Shown: positions 5,482 through 12,242, numbered from the stretch's first letter. The stretch: DNA of 12,242 bases from Gammaproteobacteria bacterium HGW-Gammaproteobacteria-14 (GCA_002840115.1 PGZG01000037.1:1-12242), one strand, 5' to 3'. Numbers and translations: made by a program. Notes: a model not told the origin generated them from the sequence alone.

Positions 5482-8400
5482 ATGCTTGAACGAATCATTC
5501 AACAGGCCATCGACCGGCGCCGTCTGGTATTGGTGGTGGTGGCGGGGTTGTGCCTGCTCGGGCTCTGGAATTTCCAGCGCCTGCCGATAGACGCGGTCCC
5601 GGACATTACCAATGTCCAGGTCATGATCAACACGGAGGCGCCAGGTTATACACCGCTTGAGGTTGAACAGCGCGTGACCTATCCGGTCGAGACCGTCATG
5701 GCAGGCTTGCCGGGTCTCGCTTACACACGCTCTGTGTCGCGTTACGGTTTGTCCCAGGTGACGGTGATCTTTAACGATGACACCGATATCTACTTTGCTC
5801 GCCAGCTGGTCAATGAGCGACTTGCGGCAGCACGCGCGGATCTTCCGCTTGGCCTGCAACCCGAGATGGGACCGATTGCCACCGGTCTCGGCGAGATCTT
5901 TATGTTTACCGTGGATGCTGAGCCCGGCGCACTGGGCAGTGACGGTAAACCACTGACGCCCACTGACTTGCGTTCGGTGCATGACTGGATCATCCGACCG
6001 CAATTATTGCGCGTGCCCGGTGTGGTCGAAGTCAACCCGATTGGCGGTTATCAGCGCGAGATTCTGCTGGCCATCGAGCCGGCAAAACTGTTGGCGGCGG
6101 GTGTTACCCAACAACAACTTGTCGAGGCGGTGCAGAATAACAACCAGAACCGTGGTGTCGGCTTTGTTGAGCGCAACGGTGCGCAGTGGTTGCTGCGCGT
6201 TCCCGGTCAGGTCTCGTCACTGGAGGCACTGGGTGAGATACCGCTGCTGGCCGCCGACGGTACACGTCTGCGCATTCGGGATGTGGCCAGCGTCAAGGAA
6301 GGGCTGGAACTGCGCAGCGGTGCGGCCACCCAGAACGGACGCGAAGTGGTGATGAGTACGGTTTTCATGCTGGTTGGTGAAAACAGTCGCACCGTTGCCA
6401 GTGCAGTCGGACAGAAACTGGAGGAGATCAAGGCCGGCCTGCCCGAGGGCGTTACTGTCACAGCCGCCTATGACCGCACCGGGCTGGTCGACAAGACCTT
6501 GCAGACAGTACAGAAAAACCTGCTGGAAGGTGCGCTGCTGGTCATCGTTATCCTGTTCCTGTTGCTCGGCAACGTACGCGCGGCTTTGATCACGGCTGCT
6601 GTGATCCCGATTGCCATGCTGATGACCATTACCGGCATGGTGCATGCGCGCGTCAGCGCCAACCTGATGAGCCTTGGCGCCCTCGACTTCGGCCTGCTGG
6701 TTGACGGGGCGATCATCATTGTCGAGAACTGCCTGCGCCGCCTGAGTCAGGCGAAGGTCGCCGGGCAGTCGCTGGCCTATCGCGAGCGGCTGGATATTGT
6801 TTTTACTGCCACACGGGAAGTGATCCGGCCGGCGCTGTTTGGTGTCTTCATCATTACAGCGGTGTACCTGCCGATCTTCTCGCTGTCCGGCGTGGAAGGA
6901 AAGATGTTCCATCCGATGGCGTTAACGGTGGTCATCGCGCTGAGCTGCGCCATGCTGCTGTCGATTACCTTTGTGCCCGCCTGCGTCGCGCTGCTGTTCC
7001 GTGATGCCGTGGAGGAAAAGGAAGCGCGCGCCATGACGCGGCTGCGAGACGGCTACCAGACGTTGCTGCACAAGGCTGTTGCCATGCGTCATGCGGTGGT
7101 GGCCATGGCGGTGCTGGTAGTGCTGGGATCGCTGGTGATGGCGACGCGTCTGGGTAGCGAGTTTGTTCCCAACCTGGATGAGGGCGATATTGCCATGCAT
7201 GCGCTGCGTATCCCGGGTACGTCACTGGGGCAGGCGATTGCCATGCAGGAAACGCTGGAAGAGAAAATCCGCGAGATGCCGGAAGTCGAGCGTGTGTTTG
7301 CCAAGATTGGTACCGCCGATGTGGCCACGGATGCGGTCCCGCCAAGTGTCGCCGATAACTTCATTATTTTGAAACCACGTGAGCAATGGCCTGACCCGGG
7401 CAAGCCGAAGGCCCAGGTGGTGGACGAACTTGCCGCACTGGTCGAGACAGTGCCCGGCAGCCGCTATGAGTTTCTTCAGCCCATCCAGATGCGCTTCAAC
7501 GAGCTGTTGGCGGGGGTGAGGGCAGAGCTTGCCATCAAGGTATTTGGCGACGATTTTGATCAGCTGGCGGCGCTCGGTGGGCAGATCGAGTCGGTAGTGA
7601 CCGGTATTGAAGGTGCTGCGGACATCCAGATGGAGCAGGTCACCGGCCTGCCGGTGCTGACCATTACACCACGGGAAGACGTGCTCGCCGGTTATGGCCT
7701 GAGCAAGTCTGCGCTGCAGTCTCAGCTGGCGATTGCACTGGGCGGCGAAGTCGCCGGCAGGTATTACGAGGGCGACCGCCGCGCCGACATTGTGGTCCGT
7801 CTGGAAGAACGTTATCGCACTGACATGGACGGTCTTGGCTACTTCCCGATTCAGGTGCCAGGCGTCGGCGCCGTGCCACTGCGAGAGCTCGCCAGCATTG
7901 AACTGGTGGATGGCTTTAACCAGGTCAACCGCGAAAATGGCAAGCGTCGCGTCGTCGTGACCGCCAACGTGCGTGGTCGCGACCTGGGCTCCTTTGTTGA
8001 CGAAGTGCGCGATGCGGTGCGGCGGGAGGTATCGGTACCGGCAGGCTATTGGGTCGAGTACGGCGAGACCTACGAGAAGCTCCAGTCTGCCAGCCAGCGC
8101 TTGACCCTGGTGGTGCCCCTGACCTTGTTAATGATTATCGCCTTGCTGTACTTCGCCCTCGGTTCCATGAAAGATGCACTGGTGATCTTTACCGGCGTCC
8201 CGCTGGCCCTTACCGGTGGCATCCTGTTGCTGCTGCTGCGCGATATTCCATTCTCGATTTCCGCCGCAGTCGGCTTTATTGCCCTGTCGGGGATTGCCAT
8301 CCTGAATGGACTGGTAATGGTGTCCTTTATTCGCGAACTGATTCGTGAAGGCGCAGGGCTGGATGCGGCGATCATCGAGGGCGCGGTAACGCGGTTGCGG

Positions 8401-8610
8401 CCGATCATCACCACGGCGCTGGTGGCATCGCTGGGCTTTGTGCCGATGGCCCTGAACACCGGCATCGGCTCGGAGGTGCAGCGTCCTCTAGCCACAGTGG
8501 TCATCGGCGGCGTGATCTCATCCACGCTGCTGACGCTCTTCGTACTGCCTGCGCTGTACCGTCTGGTAAATGGCGCGGCCGCGAAAACTCGTTCAACGAC
8601 AGGAGAATAA
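5482..8610 (+). CDS. czcA: CzcA-type heavy-metal RND efflux pump (inner-membrane proton antiporter)
   Basis: This 1042-residue protein has the full-length RND layout of two repeats, each with one helix, a large periplasmic domain and a helix bundle. Opening FQRLPIDAVPDITNVQV is typical of the heavy-metal (HME) branch. Helix 4 carries DFGLLVDGAIIIVEN, matching the DFGx3DGAx3VEN pattern of divalent-metal pumps; its D402, D408 and E415 fall at the numbers of the proton-relay residues in CzcA of Cupriavidus. The segment FLQPIQMRFNELLAGVRAELAIKVFGDD is CzcA-like, and the methionines that bind Cu/Ag in CusA appear replaced (PGT, PPSVADN), arguing against Cu/Ag. Predicted export is of Zn, Cd, Co or Ni from periplasm or cytoplasm to outside, driven by protons. 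AAGGA precedes the ATG. No frameshift is seen. HupE follows after 5 bp. Confidence 0.95.
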   Translation: MLERIIQQAIDRRRLVLVVVAGLCLLGLWNFQRLPIDAVPDITNVQVMINTEAPGYTPLEVEQRVTYPVETVMAGLPGLAYTRSVSRYGLSQVTVIFNDDTDIYFARQLVNERLAAARADLPLGLQPEMGPIATGLGEIFMFTVDAEPGALGSDGKPLTPTDLRSVHDWIIRPQLLRVPGVVEVNPIGGYQREILLAIEPAKLLAAGVTQQQLVEAVQNNNQNRGVGFVERNGAQWLLRVPGQVSSLEALGEIPLLAADGTRLRIRDVASVKEGLELRSGAATQNGREVVMSTVFMLVGENSRTVASAVGQKLEEIKAGLPEGVTVTAAYDRTGLVDKTLQTVQKNLLEGALLVIVILFLLLGNVRAALITAAVIPIAMLMTITGMVHARVSANLMSLGALDFGLLVDGAIIIVENCLRRLSQAKVAGQSLAYRERLDIVFTATREVIRPALFGVFIITAVYLPIFSLSGVEGKMFHPMALTVVIALSCAMLLSITFVPACVALLFRDAVEEKEARAMTRLRDGYQTLLHKAVAMRHAVVAMAVLVVLGSLVMATRLGSEFVPNLDEGDIAMHALRIPGTSLGQAIAMQETLEEKIREMPEVERVFAKIGTADVATDAVPPSVADNFIILKPREQWPDPGKPKAQVVDELAALVETVPGSRYEFLQPIQMRFNELLAGVRAELAIKVFGDDFDQLAALGGQIESVVTGIEGAADIQMEQVTGLPVLTITPREDVLAGYGLSKSALQSQLAIALGGEVAGRYYEGDRRADIVVRLEERYRTDMDGLGYFPIQVPGVGAVPLRELASIELVDGFNQVNRENGKRRVVVTANVRGRDLGSFVDEVRDAVRREVSVPAGYWVEYGETYEKLQSASQRLTLVVPLTLLMIIALLYFALGSMKDALVIFTGVPLALTGGILLLLLRDIPFSISAAVGFIALSGIAILNGLVMVSFIRELIREGAGLDAAIIEGAVTRLRPIITTALVASLGFVPMALNTGIGSEVQRPLATVVIGGVISSTLLTLFVLPALYRLVNGAAAKTRSTTGE

Positions 8611-8615
8611 AACAG

Positions 8616-9512
8616 ATGCTGAGAATTTGGCTGGCAGCCTTGCTGCTGCTTACAAGTGGGATTGTGCTGGCACACGGCATGTCCGCCGAGGACCAGGCAC
8701 GCGCGCTGAGTGCGGGCTATCTGGAATACATTGAACTCGGCGCGGTGCACATGATCACCGGCTACGATCATCTGCTGTTCCTGTTCGGCGTGGTGTTTTT
8801 CCTGACGCGTTTCGGCGATATCGTGCGGTTTATTACCGCGTTCACCATTGGCCACTCGATCACGCTGGTATTTGCCACCCTGTACGGGATTCGCGCCAAC
8901 TACTATCTGGTTGATGCGGTGATCGCCCTGACAGTCTGCTACAAGGCGTTCGATAACCTCGGCGGCTTCAAGCAGTACCTGCAGATGAAGTCTCCGAACC
9001 TGATGTGGATGGTGTTTGCGTTTGGCCTGATCCATGGCTTTGGCCTGTCAACCCGGCTGCAGCAGTTGCCGCTGTCGGAGGATGGCCTGGTACTGCGCAT
9101 TCTGGCATTTAACGTAGGTGTCGAAGTGGGGCAGGTGGCTGCGCTGGCGATCATGCTGTTCCTGCTGTCCGGCTGGCGCCGGACAGAATCATTCAAGCAC
9201 TTCAGCCGGGCAACCAACTGGCTGCTGATGATGCTGGGTGTGCTGTTGCTGCTGATGCAGCTCCACGGCTACCAGCATTCCGCGTACCCGGATGACTTTC
9301 CGCTGAACAAGGATGACCACGGCCATGTTCACGAGGACATGGAAGCGGAAATGTCACCGCTGTCCGGTTACCAGAAGCGCCTTGATCTGGCGCCAGAGGC
9401 GGAGACCGATGCCAGCCCTGCCACTGACGAGAGCATCGAGTCGCCGCTTGAACCGGAAATCCCCGATCCATCGCCGCACCAGCATGGTGACGGCGCCTAC
9501 CACACTCACTGA
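8616..9512 (+). CDS. HupE/UreJ family membrane protein with His-rich C-terminal tail
   Basis: This 298-residue protein begins with a signal-like helix ending LAHG, then has several membrane helices with the family motifs HMITGYDHLLFLFGVVFFL (45-63), FTIGHSITL (76-84), FGLIHGFGLS (136-145) and FNVGVEVGQ (165-173). HupE/UreJ proteins are considered nickel or cobalt permeases in hydrogenase and urease clusters; the conserved His and Asp residues would line a metal path. No hydrogenase or urease gene is present here, so this member serves the efflux operon, perhaps in metal uptake, counter-transport or delivery to the pump (inference). Odd is the extra soluble tail (about 217-298), with HGHVHED near 235-241 and HQHGDGAYHTH at the very end, probably metal-binding. 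AGGAG precedes the start. Confidence 0.88.
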   Translation: MLRIWLAALLLLTSGIVLAHGMSAEDQARALSAGYLEYIELGAVHMITGYDHLLFLFGVVFFLTRFGDIVRFITAFTIGHSITLVFATLYGIRANYYLVDAVIALTVCYKAFDNLGGFKQYLQMKSPNLMWMVFAFGLIHGFGLSTRLQQLPLSEDGLVLRILAFNVGVEVGQVAALAIMLFLLSGWRRTESFKHFSRATNWLLMMLGVLLLLMQLHGYQHSAYPDDFPLNKDDHGHVHEDMEAEMSPLSGYQKRLDLAPEAETDASPATDESIESPLEPEIPDPSPHQHGDGAYHTH

Positions 9513-9538
9513 TAGTTGACTGACAAGAGGACGCAGAA

Positions 9539-9883
9539 ATGAAATTTTTCAGGATGGCCTTGCTGGTAATGGTGTGCTCGGTTTCCGGCATGGCGTACGC
9601 GCACGGCGGCCACACGGCGGTGTCAGCCGCCGAGGCGCAGGACATTGCCCGCCGCGTTGCCGTCAAGCTGGCCGAGGAAGACCGTGGCATGGGCTTTGGC
9701 AAGCTCGACGAAAGCTGGAAGGACATCCCGGCGGGGAGTGTTGCTATTGGCAAGTCCGGGCCGGGCTACTACATCGTCACGCTGAAACATGACGGTGAAG
9801 GCCGTACCCTGTACGTGCTGATGTCGAAGGGTGGCGATGTGTATGACGTCAACTTTACGGGGCAGTTTGAAGGGATCAACTGA
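9539..9883 (+). CDS. Small exported protein with N-terminal HGGH (probable DUF6488 family)
   Basis: This 114-residue protein has a clear signal peptide (residues 1-21, ending GMAYA) and a mature form starting HGGHTAVS. The His cluster at the mature N-terminus could bind metal. The rest forms a small beta-rich domain (about 55-112) with W60, a PGYYIVTLKHDGEGRTLYVLMS stretch split over two strands, and VYDVNFTG near the end; this shape suits a PepSY-like or lipid-free periplasmic domain, but I cannot show homology. I place it in DUF6488 from recall, with moderate confidence. It follows hupE after 26 bp with AGAGGA upstream of the ATG and is probably in the same operon, suggesting a periplasmic metal chaperone or modulator of the pump (inference). 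Confidence 0.75.
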   Translation: MKFFRMALLVMVCSVSGMAYAHGGHTAVSAAEAQDIARRVAVKLAEEDRGMGFGKLDESWKDIPAGSVAIGKSGPGYYIVTLKHDGEGRTLYVLMSKGGDVYDVNFTGQFEGIN

Positions 9884-9940
9884 CCGCGTCGTTGCCTGCC
9901 CGGATTTTGTGTTCCGCCTGCGTCGGCTCGTGGAGAAATC

Positions 9941-10291
9941 GTGTCGTTATTGATAGTGAAATACCTGACTTCCGCCGCAGTAGTGGTGGTTGTTTCCGAG
10001 GTCGCCAGACATAGTGACCGCGTTGGTGCCCTCATTGCGTCGTTGCCAATGGTGACGCTGATGGTGCTGGTCTGGCTTTATCTTGAGGGGCAGCCAGCGG
10101 AAAAAATCAGCAATCATGCCTGGTACACCTTTTGGTACGTGCTGCCTACACTACCAATGTTTGCACTGTTTCCAGCCATGCTTGAACGGTTCGGGTTCTG
10201 GTCCGCACTGATTCTTTCGGCACTTCTGACCGGTGCCTGCTTTGTAGGGCTCGCGGTCGTGGTGAAGCGTTTTGGCATCCACCTGTGGTGA
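9941..10291 (+). CDS. DUF3147-like four-helix inner-membrane protein
   Basis: This 116-residue protein is predicted to span the membrane four times (about 3-20, 27-48, 62-82, 86-108), with VGALIASLPMVTLMVLVWLY and FWYVLPTLPMFALFPAML typical of DUF3147 proteins, whose function is unknown. The start is GTG at 9941 with GGAGA four to five bases upstream; no better start is in frame. It is 57 bp after the small exported protein and in the same direction, so it is likely the last gene of the efflux operon. There are no obvious metal ligands (only H24, H59 and H114). It ends 89 bp before the right direct repeat, making it the last gene of the bracketed block. Confidence 0.8.
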   Translation: MSLLIVKYLTSAAVVVVVSEVARHSDRVGALIASLPMVTLMVLVWLYLEGQPAEKISNHAWYTFWYVLPTLPMFALFPAMLERFGFWSALILSALLTGACFVGLAVVVKRFGIHLW

Positions 10292-10315
10292 TTGCGTGGT
10301 GGAATGTCACGCATC

Positions 10316-10340
10316 CTTCCCCGGGAAGATATTCGGGAAG
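10316..10340 (+). terminator. Weak candidate terminator after the efflux operon
   Basis: CTTCCC (10316-10321) can pair with GGGAAG at 10323-10328 or 10335-10340. Only a short CTTTGTT follows, so this is at best a poor intrinsic terminator. A 5-bp GCGTG/CACGC hairpin lies just upstream. Confidence 0.25.
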
Positions 10341-10380
10341 CTTTGTTGCGGGGGTGTGTTTGGGGTGAACGGTAAGAAGC

Positions 10381-10511
10381 CAAAAGTTCGTTCGTTATGG
10401 TTCGCAGATACTCATGGAAATCCGGCGCGCTGGTATAGCTTTTAGTATAGCTTTTCACCCCTAAAAACACATTAACCTATTGAAAATCAAAGAACACGCA
10501 CTGCTGCATCA
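10381..10511. repeat. Right copy of the 131-bp direct repeat (candidate attachment site)
   Basis: Partner of 1186-1316, same orientation and same length. The TATAGCTTTT tandem of period 12 is at 10434-10443 and 10446-10455. Mismatches cluster in the middle (about bases 80-104 of the repeat). Because the putative arm motifs as well as the flanking sequence are duplicated, tandem accretion of two related elements at one site fits at least as well as a simple attL/attR pair. Confidence 0.8.
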
Positions 10512-10608
10512 AGAGAGAGTGTAAGATCCCTCCATCAGGTTGATCATGGCATGGTTTCGTGCCTGATAATTTCCAATGTATTGATTATTAAGAAAAAACA
10601 ATCTTCCG

Positions 10609-10622
10609 GTAGACTGGTCTAC
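10609..10622. promoter_or_regulatory. Perfect 14-bp palindromic operator candidate for the antitoxin-toxin promoter
   Basis: GTAGAC-TG-GTCTAC is placed where the -35 element should be, 14 bp before the TATAAT box. A repressor bound here would block the promoter. The sequence resembles TAGAC-type boxes known for some TetR-family repressors, but no such gene is in the window. Confidence 0.55.
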
Positions 10623-10633
10623 AGTGCTGATGG

Positions 10634-10642
10634 TGCTATAAT
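10634..10642 (+). promoter_or_regulatory. Extended -10 promoter of the yhfG-fic pair
   Basis: TGC-TATAAT is a consensus -10 with the extended TGn element. The -35 region at 17 bp spacing (CTGGTC) is poor, as is usual for extended -10 promoters. It would start transcription roughly 20 bp before the antitoxin ATG. Confidence 0.65.
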
Positions 10643-10668
10643 TGGTCGCATTCTCGCGAGGCATGGTC

Positions 10669-10848
10669 ATGACAACAAAAGTAGCCACCTTGGAAATGAA
10701 AAGGGCGTACGTTGACAGGGTACGTCGGGCGAACTACGAGGCTAGCCTCCGTCTTGAGGGGTTTCCGGCTGACCTGTCTGCTGTTACCAGGCCCGTGCCG
10801 TCTCGTGCTGCCGTGATTCAGGCTTACCGTAAGCAGGTGAAATCCTGA
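10669..10848 (+). CDS. yhfG: YhfG-family antitoxin of a class I Fic system
   Basis: This 59-residue, helical, basic protein resembles E. coli YhfG (55 aa), especially ANYEASLRLEGF at 21-32. S26-LRL-E30-G31 fits the (S/T)xxxE(G/N) inhibitory motif by which VbhA/YhfG-type antitoxins place a Glu in the Fic active site and block ATP alignment. The start ATG at 10669 is preferred because GAGG lies seven bases before it; ATG 10663 and TTG 10642 are alternatives in frame, but the TTG overlaps the -10 box. The stop at 10846-10848 overlaps the proposed Fic start. The gene lies just outside the right direct repeat under its own promoter. Confidence 0.82.
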   Translation: MTTKVATLEMKRAYVDRVRRANYEASLRLEGFPADLSAVTRPVPSRAAVIQAYRKQVKS

Positions 10849-11447
10849 GTGTCGACAAATATGGTACCGGACAAGACCCCTACTGCTATCAGGGGTCTAC
10901 CGTACTGAGAAACCTTTTGAATATTGAGGACGACCAGGAGCTGGCGGAGGCAGAGCAAAAGCTGACAAGCATAGCTGTAAGTGAAATCGGATTTTCTCCT
11001 CCCCCCTATGATTTGCCCTACTTGCAAAGTCTGCATCGCCATCTTTTCAACGAAGTCTTTTCCTGGGCAGGCGAGATTCGCACCATTGATATCTCCAAGG
11101 GTGCAACACGTTTTTGCCGGACAGATCGAATCGTTCCTGAGGCTACGAAGATATTTGAATCTATGGCTCAGGCCGGATGGTTCGAGGGTATGATCAGGTC
11201 GGATCTGATAAGGGCTATTGCGGAGTATTACGGCGATTTGAACATGGTCCATCCATTCCGTGAGGGGAATGGAAGGGCTCAACGACTCCTGTTTGAGCAT
11301 TTGGTCGTCAACGCGGGGTATCAGATTGGCTGGGCACCAATAACGGAAGAGGAATGGCTGCAGGCAAATATAGATGGAGTAGACTGCAATTATGCAGGTT
11401 TGATCCAAGCTTTTGAGAAGTGCATTGGTGAGCCAATTTCTGAGTGA
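10845..11447 (+). CDS. fic: Fic-family AMP-transferase toxin (class I), probable CTG start
   Basis: The Fic domain has the canonical HPFREGNGR at 136-144 (catalytic His136), preceded by RAIAEYYGDLNMV, plus the WAGEIRTIDISKGATRFCR flap segment at about 74-92. Fic toxins transfer AMP from ATP to target proteins such as topoisomerases. A conventional start (TTG at 10917) would delete a region similar to E. coli Fic: the in-frame upstream codons read DKYGTGQDPYCYQG and VLRNLLNIEDD, matching DKFGEGRDPYLYPG and VMRNRLNI of E. coli as I recall it. The frame is open back to a stop at 10830-10832 with no ATG, GTG or TTG before this conserved part. CTG at 10845 overlaps the antitoxin stop as CTGA, with AGGTGA four bases before it, and gives exactly 200 aa, the length of E. 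coli Fic. If initiation truly needs TTG 10917, the protein is truncated. Confidence 0.85.
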   Translation: MSVDKYGTGQDPYCYQGSTVLRNLLNIEDDQELAEAEQKLTSIAVSEIGFSPPPYDLPYLQSLHRHLFNEVFSWAGEIRTIDISKGATRFCRTDRIVPEATKIFESMAQAGWFEGMIRSDLIRAIAEYYGDLNMVHPFREGNGRAQRLLFEHLVVNAGYQIGWAPITEEEWLQANIDGVDCNYAGLIQAFEKCIGEPISE

Positions 11448-11813
11448 AAAACTGCGGCGTGAGTGCTGGCTTTTTTCCTCAGTGGAGGCAAGGTTTACGA
11501 GTGATCCGGGACTTGAACCCGTAAAACGGATTTTAGAGCGGGGGTAATTTCAGGGGTAACTTTTTAGCATAATTTGAAATTTCCTTAATAATCATAATGC
11601 TTTATCTTTCGTTAAAGTCCCTCCTGGCGCACCAGATTCTCAATCTTCGGTATGGCTTTGTATGCCGTCTCTCAAGCCCCCCCCAACGTGCTTTTCTGCT
11701 TCCTGACAAAAAGTTTTCTGATGTCGTGTGCTGCTGTTATTTCCGGTGGTTCTCAACGGGAACGACTTTCTGCATGATGTTGACCCGTGGTTTCCGGTGC
11801 TGAGGAAGGTGTG
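11448..11813. other. Non-coding, AT-richer stretch of 366 bp between fic and the TolC-family gene
   Basis: No supported gene. It contains a tRNA T-arm-like fragment next to a tandem repeat (11499-11559), a run of eight C at 11677-11684, and the ribosome binding site region of the following gene. A 68-codon open frame at 11597-11803 has no family resemblance. Confidence 0.65.
11499..11559 (-). repeat. Possible old attachment site: tRNA 3'-end-like fragment plus period-12 tandem repeat
   Basis: Read on the minus strand, 11506-11522 gives ACGGG-TTCAAGT-CCCGG, a T-arm with four of five stem pairs and a consensus loop. No CCA end and no complete tRNA can be folded around it. Immediately beside it on the plus strand, GGGGTAA occurs at 11541-11547 and again at 11553-11559. 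A partial tRNA beside tandem motifs is what an integrase attachment site leaves behind; this is inference. Confidence 0.4.
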
Positions 11814-12242
11814 ATGGGTTTTCTGCGATGTTATTTAACAGTGCTGCTGTGTATGACCAGCGGTATGGCGGCGGCCATGTCTTTATCGGAGGCGTTTGAT
11901 CGGGCGGTTCGCCATGATCCGGCGATTCCTCAGTCGCTCGCCATTTACGAAGCGGAGCGTGCCCAGTCCGGTGCCATTTCCGGTGAGCGGAAACTCAGAG
12001 CGAATGCCTTCGGTCAGTTTTACCGGGGGCGCAGCGAAGTTGAGAGCAATTTTTTCTTGTCTGGCACGGAGTATGGTAATCAGCAGGTGATTGGCGTGGA
12101 GTTGCGTCAGCCCCTGTTTCGCCGAGACTGGCGGGCACTTGGGCGTCAGGCTCGAGCGCTTGATGAGCAGGCAGAACTGGGTCGTGAGGACCGTATTCAG
12201 AGGCTCGTGCTGCGTCTGGCGGACCGTTATTTCGGTGTTCTA
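11814..12242 (+). CDS. TolC-family outer-membrane protein, N-terminal part (runs off the window)
   Basis: The frame is open for 143 codons to the window end. It begins with a signal peptide (about 1-21, ending SGMAAA), then MSLSEAFDRAVRHDPAI, the usual opening of TolC/type I secretion outer-membrane proteins, and LFRRDWRALGRQARALDEQAE and LVLRLADRYFGVL, matching the first long helices. These form trimeric outer-membrane channels for secretion or efflux. The ATG at 11814 is preceded by GAGGAAGG at a good distance. It is distinct in sequence from the CzcC-like protein of the efflux operon. Partner genes would lie downstream, outside the window, so its transport role is unknown. Confidence 0.85.
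   Translation, partial: MGFLRCYLTVLLCMTSGMAAAMSLSEAFDRAVRHDPAIPQSLAIYEAERAQSGAISGERKLRANAFGQFYRGRSEVESNFFLSGTEYGNQQVIGVELRQPLFRRDWRALGRQARALDEQAELGREDRIQRLVLRLADRYFGVL

Larger units (their letters stand above)
10292..10668. other. Non-coding stretch of 377 bp between the efflux operon and the toxin-antitoxin pair
   Basis: No gene is seen. It holds weak hairpins after the operon (10294-10340), the right direct repeat (10381-10511), then AT-richer sequence with the promoter and palindrome for the antitoxin gene. Confidence 0.7.

Noticed and set aside
10114..10470. 118-codon minus-strand open frame covering the right repeat (peptide with KSYTKSYT).
   Set aside because: The repeated peptide is just the period-12 DNA tandem translated, and the frame lies antisense to the DUF3147-like gene.
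11677..11684. Run of eight C as a possible phase-variable tract controlling the TolC-family gene.
   Set aside because: It lies about 130 bp upstream of the start with no promoter recognised around it; no support beyond the run itself.
11597..11803. 68-codon open frame between fic and the TolC-family gene.
   Set aside because: Cys/Phe-rich low-quality translation, no ribosome binding site and no family resemblance.

Overview
The window is an accessory, metal-resistance region of a proteobacterium, most likely a gammaproteobacterium. The support is a CzcCBA-type RND efflux set, a YhfG-Fic toxin-antitoxin pair of the enterobacterial type, TolC-family outer-membrane proteins and moderately GC-rich coding sequence. 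Genus cannot be fixed from the sequence alone.

Left flank (1-1185): the C-terminal end of a MerR-family metal regulator runs in from outside the window. It converges on a minus-strand pair, a YnfA/UPF0060 membrane protein followed by a DUF3703 protein, both of which often travel with heavy-metal resistance genes. A 545-base non-coding stretch follows.

Central block (1186-10511): two 131-bp direct repeats (1186-1316 and 10381-10511; same length, about 9 mismatches, no gaps) bracket a 9.2-kb cargo block with all genes on the plus strand. In order they are a BlaI/MecI/CopY-family repressor, a BlaR1-like M56 membrane metalloprotease without a penicillin-binding domain, a CzcC/TolC-like channel, a periplasmic adaptor that lacks the usual alpha-hairpin, a CzcA-type RND pump with the divalent-metal motif, a HupE/UreJ protein with a His-rich tail, a small exported His-bearing protein (probably DUF6488) and a DUF3147-like membrane protein. 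Two genes start in ATGA overlaps and most gaps are a few bases, so this looks like one operon. A palindrome of form AAAACCGA-N7-TCGGTTTT lies upstream of the repressor and recurs, with one arm mismatch, in the first codons of the channel gene. It is the best candidate operator. The inferred model is that the protease senses metal outside the inner membrane, through His-rich segments, cleaves or inactivates the repressor, and so derepresses the pump and accessory genes. No integrase lies between the repeats, so the block resembles a cis-mobilizable or accreted element.

Right flank (10512-12242): a strong extended -10 promoter with an overlapping 14-bp palindrome drives a YhfG-type antitoxin and a class I Fic AMP-transferase. 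The Fic reading frame very probably starts at a CTG codon in a CTGA overlap with the antitoxin stop, which gives exactly 200 aa. Then comes an AT-richer gap holding a tRNA T-arm-like fragment beside a 12-bp-period tandem repeat, probably an old attachment site. A second, different TolC-family protein starts at 11814 and runs off the end.
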